Positions 52,071-64,000 of a stretch of DNA of 64,000 bases are shown here, piece by piece. A program made the position numbers and the translations under genes. Source of the stretch: Saccoglossus kowalevskii (taxonomy: Eukaryota > Hemichordata > Enteropneusta > Harrimaniidae); NCBI RefSeq assembly GCF_000003605.2, contig NW_003139817.1:55881-119880 (forward strand), given 5' to 3'. Within the stretch, counting starts at the first letter, position 1. Each line of letters starts with the position of its first letter. Below the pieces are notes generated by a model that did no database searches, was not told the origin of the DNA, and worked only from the letters and a program-made list of their open reading frames with translations.

Positions 52071-53853
52071 AACAAACAAGTTAAGAATTGTCTCAACCAA
52101 AAGTAACTCGAGCTGAGCAGGCAGCACAGAGAGACGATCTTTACAAAATTACCAAGGAATTCTGTAAATCCAATGCAAATGCAAATCAATCCATTACTGT
52201 AAAAGATAAAGGTGGGCAGACCATTTTATCTGAACATGGCCAAGCTGAACGTTGGGTCCAACACCTCACAGAAGTATTAAATAAACCAGAACCAGAATTA
52301 CCGGCACATCCTCAACCAGCCAGAAACTATTTGGATATCAACATAGATCCTCCAACTACAGTAGAAATCGTGAAAGCAATCCAAAGTAAGGCTTCAGGTT
52401 TCGATGTCATTTACGCTGAGATGTTAAAAGCAGATATAGTCACTGCCACAAACTCCCTTACCAAACGTTTTCACTGTATTTGGACCAAAAATTAATTTCC
52501 GGATGATTGGCGTAAAGGCCTAGGATTCGTCGTGAAACTTCCAAAAAAGGGTGATTGGGCAAACTGTGACAATTGGCGGAAAATTACTCTTCTATCTTTC
52601 CGAGCAAAGTCTTCTGCAAATCCTTCTCAATAGAATGGAAACAGCTATTGATGCAAAGCTCAGACCAGAACAGGCCGGTTTCAGACGCGGAAAAGGGTGC
52701 ATTGACCACATTTATGCACTACGAAACATCGTGGAACAATGTTTGGAATGGAACGCATCACCCTTTATAAATTTCATTGACTTTAAGAAGGCGTTCGATA
52801 ATGTATATGTGGAGGATATTAGTAGCCTATGGAATTCACCCAAAACTCATCCAACTAATCAAGACATTTTAATATGTAGACTTTGAGTGCAGCATCATCC
52901 TAGAAAACGCTCCTTCAGACTGGTTCAAAGTTGAGCCAGGAGTACGACAAAGATGCATACTCTCACCCATGCTCTTCCTTATTACCCTTGACTGGGTAAT
53001 GAGAAAGACAACTGTCAGCAAAGCAAGAGGAATACAATGGTCCATGTTTTCCTAACTTGACGATCTGGATTTTGCAGACGCTATAGCTCTGCTTTCATCA
53101 AGACTAGACCATATGCAAGAAAAGACCAACAGACTCTCTAGATTTGCAGCTCAAACAGAACTGTCAATCAATAATAAAAAGACACAGCTATTGACAATCA
53201 ATACAACAAACCAAAACCCACTCAAAATTCAGGGTAAGGCCAGCAATGAAGTTGATGACATCACTTACCTATGCAGTAATGTGAGCAAAGAGGACAGCAC
53301 AAGTAAAGACATTAAATCAAGAATAGCCAAAGCCAGGAATGCCTTCGTTAAACTAAATCCAATTTGGAAATCCAGCCAATACAGTCAGAAACTTAAACTC
53401 AGGCTCTACAATAGCAATGTAAAATCTATCCTTCTCTATACATTCTAATGTTGGCGTGTAACGAAATCCGACATGACCAAGTTATCATCTTTCCACAATG
53501 GCTACGTTATGAGAATTCGCAGAATATTCTGGCCAGTGATCATTTCTAATAATGACCTTTACAGGCACATTCTAAGGACATTAATAATGAAATTAAGAGC
53601 CAAAACTGAGATGGTTGGGTCATGTTCTTAGAATGCCACAAGACTCAATCCCCCCAAAAGCACTTCGCTGGACACGACGGGGTCAACGAAACAGAGGGAG
53701 GCCAAATACCACATGGAGAAGAACCATTAGCACAGAACTTGCCCAATTGAACCTGACCTGGAGTAGTGCAGAGATGGTGGGCGAGAATAGACAGGAATAG
53801 AAGAACCTGATTGCAGCCTTATGTCCCGGTGTGGGATGGAAAGTACCACATAC
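52071..53853 (+). pseudogene. 5'-truncated non-LTR retrotransposon (LINE) RT remnant
   Basis: Reverse transcriptase and C-terminal parts of a LINE in three shifting frames; the endonuclease domain is missing. From the left: an N-terminal RT segment (about 52109-52490, SKASGFDVIYAEMLKAD), an in-frame TAA at 52493, then GDWANCDNWRKITLLS. After a frameshift come QAGFRRGKGCIDHIYALR and FIDFKKAFDNVY (to about 52800), after another shift VRQRCILSPMLF (about 52940), and after a stop near 53053 the active-site region. The active site reads FADA instead of FADD (near 53071-53082), so a catalytic Asp is lost. The C-terminal part (53113-53448) resembles DUF6451, and GRPNTTWRR is at about 53700. Clade not assigned (RTE- or CR1-like possible). 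Clearly dead. Confidence 0.85.
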
Positions 53854-53865
53854 ATAATGTCATAG
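53854..53865. repeat. target-site duplication, right copy
   Basis: ATAATGTCATAG, identical to 52059-52070, immediately after the end of the recognisable LINE sequence. Confidence 0.55.
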
Positions 53866-56800
53866 TTTGTTTGTGTTCAATTACTATACCTGGTACCTTT
53901 TGTTTACATTAATCGGTAAAATCGATATAGCGAAAATCAAAGATAAATTAACAAAGCTGGAAATTAAAAACAAAATATATTCTATATTCCAAACACATAA
54001 TACATGTGTTTCACTGTGTGCGCTATTTGCCATGTAACCAGTAATACGTGAACAGCTTGGGAATGAAATGTACATTTTTATGGTTGCAAATATATATACG
54101 TAACATATGTATGTTTTACAAAGAGCAACATTTTTACCTCGTTGATTTTGATTGGCAACTTACACTAATTTTACTTGAACACTAATTTAGAAGTACAAAT
54201 GTGGTACAGGTATGACTCACTGATACAACCAAGAAATTGTACTGGGTGGATTTGCGTGGCAGAAATTGTATACTCTATTCTAACCTTTATGACATAATAA
54301 GTTCGTCGGCGATAAAAAAAATATATTAACGTCGACATTCTAACTTTGGGTCGAGCTTTATATGCAGGGAAAGTCCTCATCTCGTGATTGTGTATTATTT
54401 TATACAAGAAAATAACTTTATACATCGCCTGAGACTCCGACATATGTTGTCAATAAAAGTCTAATGTCAGAGAATTAAAAAAAATGAAAATGTGTACAAT
54501 ACATCGAAAGGGGGGATTTTGGCTTTAGGCCAATCACAGCTTTTCATAATACGTAACCATAAATGTTACAGCACGTGGTAGGTTTGTCCATCTACCTACA
54601 ATATACAACTCCCAATTAAGTATGATTATGAAAACCCATTAAAATGCCAATGCAATATAATGTATATCAATCTTTAAAAACGTTAATTGGTTATAGAACG
54701 CTACCCACTGATTCGAATACGTGGGCCACAGACCACCTGGGAGCTAACATATAAATATAAAAGCCTATATTAAATAACCATACATTTTTTAGCATTATGG
54801 CGTTCCTGCGTTCCGAGACTCGGTGATTTATAGCTACACACAAAATGTCATTACGCCCGGCATTCTACAATCATTTTCAGATTTATCACATAAAGACATA
54901 AACCAGCATTCCTAACGTAATGCCATATTCGTAATTTCTTACGAAATAGTGAGTATCCCTTGACAACCGCACCTAATTTCCCAGCAATGAAAGAAATGCA
55001 ATTGTAGCACGCGTGAAGAGTGTACAATATTTCATTCTTCTCTTTCACACAATATAAGTAATTACATTGACAGTTTTCATATAGCTATATTAATTGCCCC
55101 GAGGCTTGTAGCTAGGCGGTGCTATTTTACTTTTTGGAACAGAAGAAACCGCAGACATGAAGACGCATCTTTATATTCTAAGTTCATTCGTAGGATTCGT
55201 AGTTATATAGCGGATTTAATATTTGCATATCCGTCATGGTCATAAAAACATAACAGATGATTAAAGGTGTGATTTATTATATGTTGTGCAAAGGCTGGCG
55301 GAGGTAGGGGCATATTAAGTATATTAAATAGGCCGAAGATTGAGTTTCACAAACGCTACCTGAAGGAATTATATTATCGTAACACTTTATTTCTGTGGTG
55401 GATATGACAGAACGAACGTTTCACGATACATAATTAATGTGTATACACGTGCTTTAAGATGAATTCCAGATCATGTCATATATTAAATATAATCAAATGT
55501 ATCTAGTGATGCGCATAACCAATGTTTTACAACGCCAATGCTAGTTTAAATTGTACATAAACTAAAAATCAATTAATTGGTCATTGGTCTCTCGCCAGCT
55601 CAAAATCTTGTCAGATTCAATTCATACCAGTAAACACGTCGTGGACGCTCAGGCATGAGTTCAGTTTTTTTTTTACAATATCATAATTTGATTTCTAAGT
55701 CACTCAATGATAACGTCATTCAGAAAATAGCGATTTTCTTCAGCAAACTGAAATTCCTTTTCTTGCTTTATTTCATTATTTGTTATATTTCCGCATTCTT
55801 TCAATTGTCGACGTCGGCAGTGAAAGAAATGACGCAATTACGCAATTGCCGCACACATGTGCAGTGAACCATATATTATATTTGTCGCTTAGAAAACTCA
55901 AGTACTAATTAACTGAACTGTATTCCTCTAACAATATTGTCCAATGAATAATATCCAGACGAATTGCTTTTAATGGGCGTGTAACGAGGGGAAAAATATA
56001 AAAGATTCACTGAACTAAGAAATTGGCAAAATCGTAGCCTGTGTCATACGATTTCCAATTTCCAATTAATCGCTGCCGATACCTAAACAGCTGTTAGGTG
56101 ACTTGACCAAGGGCAATAATCATAGATACGTGACAAAATGCTTGATATTTGCATTTGTCAAAGATTGTATTCATCAACGAGTTCCAAAGAAGAACAACTT
56201 TTATTATTGTTATCCATTAATTTAGAATTTCATGTTATTTTGGTGGAGTGATTGATTAACGGGTAGTTATAAATTAGGAGTGATCGATGCCACTCGTGTA
56301 GTGTCATCTTCCAAAGTAATTCGTACAATCATTTGATCTAGGCCCATTTTTCGTAATCATTATTCATTGTGTCCCATGTGTGCTTCCATGTCATACAATA
56401 TTTCGTTCAGTTACAGTCAACCAAAATGTTATCAATGTAAATTTCAGAACAAATCTTTCCAGCTATTACGCTAACCATACTCAATGAATACTATTACAAC
56501 ATACAGTGTGCGAACAGCAGTAAGCTATATCGATATATAGTGACATTTGTAAACATACACTTTTTATTCAATTCTGTCATTTCTGCATATTAAATGTTAC
56601 CAATAACATATGTTTGTAAGATAGTGATAGATAAGCAAACACCAAACAATGTGCTGGATGTACTGGTATAATAATATGCTTGTATGCTCAGTGTGAGTTA
56701 ATCACAGAATATTCAGGTGTAAGTAATTCCATGAGACAGCTGTGTTGTTCTGTGGTTTTAACTATTTAGATACGGGATGCTTCGGAATCAAGTTAGTTTC

Positions 56801-57431
56801 AAGTAACAGACAAGGTCAACATTAATTCTCTATTATCAAATACCTTTCTAAATTGTAACTTCTGTTGACACTGACCCATCTAGGAATCATTAGCTTGACA
56901 GACGTACAAAACATATATTGCATTCATTGTCAAAATGATGCTAGAAGGACCCAAACAATGTGAAAACGTGAGATATATATGCATACTGTATGAGTGAACC
57001 GACATGGGTATTTTCACTAAACCAAGGATTGCATGTAAGCTGATTAAATGGACATGCGTATATACTGTATTGGTACCAAATGGATGGTATCTACGATATG
57101 ACACATGACTGAACATTTCCACGAACTGCAATTCTTTGTGGAGGTCGCTGATTGGTGGATTAGGACAACACTCAGTGTGCATATCATTGGACATGTCTAT
57201 AACACATTTGCGTGATATGACTGTTAAGACTCATCCGTTGTGCTGAACCAAGTCCAGGAACCTGCATGTACGTTTGAAAGTTACGAGATTTATTTTACAT
57301 ATTTTAAATTGTTCTGTACAATGTCGCTTAATTTATTCAAAATAAATTGGCAGCTTGTGTTAATATGCATATTTATTCATGTTGTTGCTTATGACTTACA
57401 AGAAAGGGTACGAAAGGTCTGACTTCATAGA
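53866..57431. other. non-coding stretch
   Basis: AT-rich with no supported gene. Small frames such as 55655-55867 (+) and 56880-57194 (-) have no domain. Confidence 0.45.
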
Positions 57432-57560
57432 TATGAAAGATATAAAAGAAATGGGGACACAATTGGATTAAGAGGGTGAGCATTTGAAACGTTACGTATG
57501 GCAAAGGGTTAGGGAGCTGCAAAAAGAGGAAAGGAATACGACTGCGTACTTCAATAGGTG
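57432..57560 (+). pseudogene. gag-like N-terminal remnant
   Basis: The frame starts MKDIKEMGTQLD, meets one stop (TAA, near 57468), and continues GEHLKRYVWQRVRELQKEE before ending near 57556. The short helical start followed by a charged stretch resembles the gag start of the element at 32987. No stronger evidence is available. Confidence 0.4.
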
Positions 57561-57999
57561 AGGAGCCATAGAGAGGAGATGCATTATACCTTTTTCATTA
57601 TGTGTTTGCACTTGAGTGTAAATAGCCTAGGGATTCCTGAAAAATAGATTTCAGTGCCAGCCCTTGACGAGTGAGAAAAAGTGAAAAAAAGCTTGCGATG
57701 TTGAATGCATATAATCTGGAAAGGTGAAGAAATATGTTGGTCATGGAAAGCCCAACAAACATGAAACCAAGTACAATAGTAGCAATGTTTATCTGACTGC
57801 GGGGATGTAACTTATGGTTTGGAAACAGCGTGGCTACAGAGTATTGGGACTCCTGCACAGGTCAAGGTCCGAAACTAATCACCTACTGTGAATCCCTAGA
57901 TTTAGAATGGATAGCATTCCAATCATAACTGAAAACTGAAAATGTTATAACGGCCCAACAAAATGAACCTGATTTACAAATATGACAATGGGAAAGGAA

Positions 58000-58950
58000 C
58001 TAATTCAGCGTGGTCTGCTTCTTCCTGAAACAGGGGGGGGGGTCATGTGAAGAATCGTGTACATCACTCACCATCGAGCAGCGTGGAAAACCACAGCTAG
58101 TGGTCCTAACATCATTTCGTTTGCATGTCAAATTGGGACAGATACTTGGATTTCAAAAAACAGATAAAATCGTTTCCCATTTTTGTTGTCCCTTTATGCA
58201 TAATGACATTCAACATTATTGTAAATCATGTAACATTTGTCAGAGAACAAAATAAAAAAAAGGTTCCAATGAAAGATGTGTCTTTGATTGGCAAGACCAA
58301 CGAGCCGGCTAAAGAGCATGCTCATGCTGGTTAAGTATGCAAACAGATTTTCTGAAGCCACTTCTCTTAAGAGAATAGCAGCGTCGATGGTTGTTGGGGA
58401 CCCGGCTGGAATGTATAGTCGGGTAGGTATAGAGTTCTCCGTCAACCTAAGGGCTGAGGTAAGTAGCCTGTTGTTCGTGATACAACTTACCTCAAGTCCC
58501 TACCACAGCAAGGCTAATGGTCTGATCGAAACATTTGAAGGAACTCTTAAGAATATTGCACCTTTGCTATTTCCATATCGGGAGGATCCCCAAGCAAGTT
58601 TAGATTTATCACCATTCCAACTGTTGTATAGTTGGACTGTATGGGGAACTGGTGACTATTTTACAAATTATTAATCTCAGAAATTCCAGACTCAGAAGTT
58701 AAATGTACTCATGAGTACTCATGTGATGGGTTTGAGGCAGCGTTTATAGCATACATGTGAGATGGTTTGAAACAAACTGGCTAAACATTGGGAGATATAT
58801 GTGAAGCATATTAATATGAAAACGGCGACCATGTACTACTCCCTTCAGCTGATAATAGGTTGAAAATGCAAAGGCCATATACAGTTATTGAACAGGTTGG
58901 TTTATTAAAGTTTATTAACATGTTAAAAAAACATGAGTTTATGAAATGAA
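58000..58950 (+). pseudogene. Ty3/gypsy integrase remnant
   Basis: A zinc-finger-like N-terminal part (58010-58255) ends in HYCKSCNICQRTK. The core is in several frames: YANRFSEATSLKRIAA (about 58338-58385), MYSRVGIEFSV, then SSPYHSKANGLIETFEGTLK (about 58492-58551), which keeps the catalytic glutamate region. The segments that normally carry the two catalytic aspartates are deleted or altered. Downstream, PFQLLYSWTVWG and a C-terminal segment near 58800-58950 (INMLKKHEF) follow in other frames. Non-functional. Confidence 0.75.
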
Positions 58951-59866
58951 GTTGTAACTTAAGGTCTGATCATTTAAGTTGATGTACCAAGTTTGGTAGA
59001 GCGCAACACCTATAAAGTTACGAACTTTAGGTCATTACATCGAAATTGTGGTATATGTTAAGCAGTAAAAATTGAAACGAGGATGCCAACAAATTGAAAC
59101 TGAACTCGTTCGAGTTTTCTGGGACGTATTCATTCTGAAAAAAAATATACTACGTCAGTTTACCCGAGGGTGCAGAAAAAACAAAGCTTACACCGAACAT
59201 GGCCCACCCCGTGCCTGGTTGACGTCATCTTCGCCATCCACGGTTCATTTATTCGACTGTCGCCTCACCGACTATAGGTGCGAATCGGACGAAGTCTGCA
59301 GCGGGCTAACAACACTCTGACTTGTCTCTTATCACTACAGGTAATCACTAGTTTTGATTCTTTCATGAATTGGCCTCTCATGTTTCCAATCACTGGCGTA
59401 AAATGTGTCAAAATTGTTTGCATCATAATTGATATTCAAAAATACATGCATTGGAGAACACTGACAATAATAATCACAATGGTGACAGCGTCGACCAGCA
59501 CAATAATACAGCAAATAACAAGACAAATAAATTGTGTAGTACCCATACAATTGTTTTAAATACAGGTCAGGTAGGTTGGAGTTTATTTGTTCTCGGCTCC
59601 TCATGAGACACTATTGCTATGTGCTACGATGCCAATTTTTAACGATGTGTAACGTAAATTCCTACCAATTTGGTCGAAATTCGGAATAATCAGTTCAATC
59701 ACAATCTCGTTCAAACCTTGCATGATATTTTTCTGCTTGGCTGAAAACATTTGAGGTAGGCAATGTATTTCTATATAGTGTGGGGATACCCAAACCAAAG
59801 ATCTGTTTTTATTTGGCCTGGGAGTGATCAACTATAGCTATAGCGTTTGGCAATGTATCTGCCTAT
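58951..59866. other. unassigned stretch
   Basis: No gene or repeat recognised; small frames at 59072-59559 have no domain. Confidence 0.4.
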
Positions 59867-60911
59867 TTAAGGTAGCGGGACTATTATTTGCATACTTGTT
59901 TTCATCTTCTAATTGTGACTAAATGACTACAAATAGACCCAGGAAAGTATATATTTTTGGAATCGCCAGACTTCAAGCTTTTCAAAAATGTGTTTACATG
60001 CCCGTATCTGCATTCAACGACGCGTTACTCAATCAAAAGTGAAAACATACTTTTTTTTGTGAAAAAAATAATTACGCAGTTATGCTGGTGATAAGAAGTT
60101 TTTCTTCACTTTTCCTAGTTGTTCAATAGTCTGGTAAATTGAATATTTCTGGTCAGTTTTATTCAAGCAATGCTTTTAAAAAAGTGGTACTGAATTTTAA
60201 TTTCTGTTTTAGTCGCATTGCCCCCAACTCAAACCACAACACGTTGGTAAATAATCCATGAAATAGTTTGTCTGGACACATTCAAGTTCCTCTCATTGTC
60301 ACCTTAAAGCTGTGAAATTTTGGTGTTAATCTGATGACAATAAGTATACGTTATGTTTTGTTAAAGACCTAGTATTTTGAAAAACATAAACTCCTAGAAA
60401 ATGTCCATGGAGTCACAGCAATGATTTTCAAGCTTCTTTATCTGCACAAGTGATTTGTTTTCCCATCAAGGTCTGTTTTAACATGTGCAGGAGCATCCAA
60501 ATGTGTAAGGCTATTGGAAACCAAGAAAAATAAAGGAATAGGATAGCTATAATTCGATAAAATCGGCAGATGAAAACACCAAAATCAGTGATTTTTTTTC
60601 AGTGGCTGTGTGACCTTATGTCTGACACATTCATATGCAAATGACTAATCTGTGAAACGAACAGGGGTGGAGACAAACCACTCAAATGTTTGGAAACACT
60701 CACTGTGTGTCAGATAGCTACTGATAACACATCCTAACATTGCTTTGTCTTGAGTCTGTCTATCTTTGAAACTTATAGGCACACAGATTAAACCTGTGTT
60801 GCTGATTTTGGAAAACACTACGGAGGCTGCCTTGCTTCCCTTCAGAAAATCTACATTTTAACCATCTTACATGCCATTCTATGGTGTTGAATTTATCATA
60901 TGAAAGCTTAT
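59867..60911 (+). mobile_element. TTAA-ended non-autonomous DNA element, left copy
   Basis: It starts TTAAGGTAGCGGGACTATT (59867-59885), nearly identical to the end at 63480-63498. From 60457 to 60911 it matches, in inverted orientation, 63551-64000. The expected far terminal repeat is not visible after 60911, so that end seems lost. The TTAA edge recalls piggyBac-type target sites, but this is inference and no transposase is present. Confidence 0.6.
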
Positions 60912-61181
60912 GTACATACTATTTCAAAGCGTTTTTATCTATAAACAAATCTTGTGTAATACTATATTAGCAAACAAATTATGTATGCGCTTATTAAATG
61001 ACACGTTACACGACGATGTTGATAATTATACACTGTTTGCTATTAATGTAGAATATATGTATAACTAGGTTCTAGAAATGGAATACATATTTTGGAAGTC
61101 ACTGCCGACAACAATTTAAAAAATAAAAAATCAGTTAATTAACCATAAGACTATATTTCTACATTTTTATTATATATATTT

Positions 61182-61345
61182 ACCTCCACCAAGGAGGGTT
61201 ATGGTATTGTGGAAAATTGTTCATTTGTGTGTTTGTCTGTCAGTAGAATAACTAACAAAATTATCAGGAGGAATTTTCATCAGATTTTTAGAAGGGATTC
61301 ATACAAGAACGAACCGATTCAAGAAATTTTAAATAAAAAGCTACC
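61182..61345 (+). repeat. decayed interspersed repeat with CCACCAAGGAGG motif
   Basis: It starts CCTCCACCAAGGAGGGTTAT, continues with GTTTGTCTGTCAGTAGAATA and then GGAATTTTCATCAGATTTTT. I recall similar sequences as a widespread invertebrate interspersed repeat. The copy is diverged and its ends are uncertain. Confidence 0.45.
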
Positions 61346-62584
61346 AGGTAAGTAGTTTTTCATTCACATTATGACACAACAAGCGCTAATACTTCCCAAA
61401 TGAGAATTAGTTCAAGGTCTAATCATAGTCAACACCTAATTGTGACCATCGGATGATTGCTTTCACCAGAATCTGCCTAACACAATAACAAAACATGTTA
61501 AAAAGTGACAATCTCATAGGAACAGAGTTAAAAGAATGTGGGTATCGAGGCACCACTTGAAGTTTAATTACAAAGCATAATAATTTGATTGACATCCAAA
61601 AACTACACCAACTAAGTTTCACAAATGATGAGGCAAATCAAGGCCATATGCCGAAACGTAAGAGTAAGGACTGGAGAAAATAGATTTGATGACAATATGG
61701 ACCTGACCATGTAAGAAACTGGCGGTTGTCTTCTAACCTGCTGTGTTCATGAAGAAAATTGCCGTTTAAATTTTATGTTATTTTATTTTAGTTTGTTATG
61801 TATTGGGATTTGATTTGTGAAATTATTGTTTGTACAGTACTATTCATTACTATTTGATAACGAGTTGTCGACTGAAATGAATAATCATGGTATGTTGAAT
61901 TATATTATGTGGTATGTGAAAGAAGTTTTTTTCAAAATCAGGCAATATGAAATATGTACAATATCTCCGTGCATCCATCCATTATATATGGCGTAGTTAG
62001 TTATGTATTGCAGACAATTTGAAAAAAAAACTTTCAGTGTATATATTTAATGTATGTACAGCCATATATATACAAGTGTTGTAAGGTACCTGTGTGTAGA
62101 TTTACATTTGTTGCTCTCTGAAAATAACACTGTAGTTACAAAACACATATAAATGCTACATACACTTTTCTACGACGATGAGATAAATATAGTCATTATC
62201 ACATGCACAACTTGTGTATCGTCAGTGTTACGTAAGACAGGGCAGATCAAAAGCCTATACCACCACAGAGTAACGTACGTCACATACTGCCATAATGTTT
62301 TCATTGTACGCGCTGCCTGAATGGATTGTGATAACAATGCTTCATTTTAGCAATCTCACGTGTGCATTTTCGTAATTCTTCATGTACTCCAAAAATCGAG
62401 TAAAAGTCTCCTTCATATTTGAACAAATATCACGAACGAGCTAAATCTCCATACAGTGTTCGCTTGAAAACATTGTGGAGTGAACAGTATTAGATAATAT
62501 TTGCATTAAGTGTTATTTCAGCAATAGTCTCCTTGCCAACAATATTTCACTACTAGTATGTCGTGCTGTGGAAATAAGCATATT
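61346..62584. other. non-coding stretch
   Basis: No gene or strong repeat recognised between the two copies of the TTAA-ended element. Confidence 0.4.
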
Positions 62585-62709
62585 ATAAATATATAATCCT
62601 ACGATATTTTCTCTTAGGTTGACGCCAAAGGATACGAGTGATTTCCGCCAGAATAGCGCCTGCGACCCAGGTTAATACAACACTAATCACTCTTGTCTTC
62701 TGACGTCAA
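62585..62709. repeat. dispersed hairpin element with TGACGTCA arm, copy 3
   Basis: The left arm is CGATATTTTCT then TTGACGCCAAAGGATACGAG with GTGATT (62619-62644). The right end, read in reverse complement from 62709, is TTGACGTCAGAAGACAAGAG with TGATT. About 26 bp pair imperfectly around a loop of about 40 bp. Related to 5383-5489 and 9380-9535. Confidence 0.6.
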
Positions 62710-63023
62710 TCTAATACATAAGTATAACATCTATTTTATGAAATTATATGTGTTTGAATAATTCGGGTATTGTAATTCGGGGTGGTCATCAGTTTTGGAA
62801 TCAACATCAATATATGTAATTATTAAATGTATGTAATTACTTGTTTATCAACATATCCCACCTAAATCCGAAAAAATCTTCTAAGGCTCGTCCACTTCTG
62901 AAAACGACCACCGCTCCGTCCGCTAGCTCAGGGCTGAAAAGAATATATCTTTTACGGACGTACATTAGCGGATGGAGTCACACTTCCTGGTGAGTATTGG
63001 TCAACGCCCGGGTGTCAATAACC

Positions 63024-63085
63024 TTGCGTCGTTAGCGCAATCGCATGCGATAGTCTGTCGTTCAGATCGCAAGTTTCATCAGTTC
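63024..63085 (+). repeat. degenerate tRNA-like sequence
   Basis: TAGCGCAATCG (63033-63043) fits an A box, and AAGTTTCATC (63071-63080) is a weak B box, with a spacing about 5 bp shorter than normal. It may be a SINE head or tRNA pseudogene remnant; it does not form a good cloverleaf. Confidence 0.2.
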
Positions 63086-63479
63086 TGCATCCGTCATCAT
63101 GCCAGGTATAATTGGCGAGTTGATTTATTAAACCTGGGAATTTTGCAGTAGTGCACCCAATTCCAGCTTACACACTAAAACATGTACGCTTCGATTTACG
63201 ATGTCATCTCAGAAGGCCGAGCTGTTAAAGTGAGACAAATGTGATTTTACGTGACAAAGACAATTTTACGGTGCCGCAAAATATTCACTGCCGTGTTTAA
63301 TTTTACGACTTCCATCATAAAATGATGAATGCACTAAACAGCATATCTGAACTACATGATATGATGACTGTACCATATAATACCATACATTTCAATATTT
63401 TGTTAATATCCTTATTATTATACACCTTATCATCGCAGGTGATCATTTGCCCGACGTTAATTATTACCACATGATGCCC

Positions 63480-64000
63480 TTAAGGTAGCGAGACTATTGT
63501 GTTGAAAATTGCGATTTTCACATTTATTTATTAATTGATTGAAATGCACTATAAACTTTCATGTGATAAAGTCAACATAACATAGAATGTCATGTAAGTT
63601 GGTTAAAATGTAGATTTCCTGAAGGGAAGCAAGGCAGCCTCAGTAGTGTTTTCCAAAAACAACAACACAGGTTTAATCTGTGTGCCTATAAGTTTCAAAG
63701 AAACTCAAGATAAAGCAATGTTAGGATGTATTATCAGTAGCTATCTGACACACAATTAGTGTTTCCAAACATTTTAGTGGTTTGTCTCCGCCCCTATTTG
63801 TTTCACAGATTAGTCATTTGCATATGAATGTGTCAGTCACAAGGTCACACAGCCACTGAAAAAAATCATTGATTTTGGTGTTTTCATCTGGCGAATTTAT
63901 CCAATTGTAGCTATCCCATTCCTTTATTTTTTTGGTTTCCAATAGCCTTACATATTTGGATGTCCCTACACATGTTAAAACAGACCTTGATGGGAAAATA
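63480..64000 (-). mobile_element. TTAA-ended element, right copy, cut by the window end
   Basis: It starts TTAAGGTAGCGAGACTATT (63480-63498). Its 63551-64000 part is the reverse complement of 60457-60911, at roughly 90 percent identity by eye, with conserved segments such as TTCATATGCAAATGACTAAT. It continues beyond the window. Confidence 0.7.

Larger units (their letters stand above)
57432..58950 (+). mobile_element. heavily deleted Ty3/gypsy element (gag-like and integrase remains)
   Basis: Two recognisable parts lie in the same orientation. A gag-like start is at 57432-57560 and integrase remnants run from about 58000 to 58950. The roughly 440 bp between shows no protease, RT or RNase H, so most of pol has been deleted. 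No LTR or primer-binding site was identified. The minus-strand frame at 57598-57858 has no recognisable domain. Confidence 0.65.

Noticed and set aside
57598-57858. 86-codon minus-strand frame, hydrophobic
   Set aside because: Lies within a decayed plus-strand retroelement; no family recognised.
1-64000. CRISPR arrays, operons, rRNA genes
   Set aside because: None seen; the tandem repeats lack spacers and the sequence is eukaryotic in style.

Overview
The window is AT-rich, intron-era eukaryotic DNA with one convincing intact gene and many decayed mobile elements. Peptide-GPCR sequence style, the Ty3/gypsy family, a DUF6451-like LINE and several repeats suggest a marine invertebrate, most likely a lophotrochozoan such as a mollusc or brachiopod. 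That placement is inference; no species marker was seen. There is no sign of bacterial organisation (operons, Shine-Dalgarno sites, dense genes), and most short open frames look like chance.

Layout. 1-20 kb is almost all non-coding: a nested palindrome (1034-1092), a diverged tandem array (about 1283-2240), a GC-rich hairpin element (7698-7832), two copies of a hairpin family carrying TGACGTCA (5383-5489 and 9380-9535), a three-unit 60-bp repeat (13131-13310) and a foldback element (about 18372-19180). At 20.2-20.6 kb the minus strand has a TATA plus inverted-CCAAT promoter-like block with small open frames below it. 20.6-29 kb holds long microsatellites. At 28.93-29.70 kb lies a minisatellite of about 12.6 units with an exact 60-bp period. 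At 32.2-33.9 kb is a tRNA-derived SINE-like head followed by a broken Ty3/gypsy retrotransposon with promoter elements, a tRNA-Pro primer-binding site, a gag start, an assembly gap and RT remains.

The intact gene, at 37277-38401, encodes a 374-residue class A GPCR of peptide-receptor style. A possible upstream exon (36586-36787) and a possible signal-peptide exon on the other strand (34965-35061) lie nearby. 38.4-52 kb is essentially empty. 52071-53853 is a LINE remnant between 12-bp direct repeats. 57432-58950 is a second, more decayed gypsy element with gag-like and integrase remains. The last 4 kb contain two inverted copies of a TTAAGGTAGCG-ended element, a decayed interspersed repeat and a third copy of the TGACGTCA hairpin.

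The most interesting point is the gypsy LTR: two perfect three-unit heat-shock elements lie upstream of a TATA box and a tRNA-Pro primer-binding site, which suggests a heat-responsive retrotransposon promoter. All calls come from reading the sequence by eye; no alignment or database search was run.
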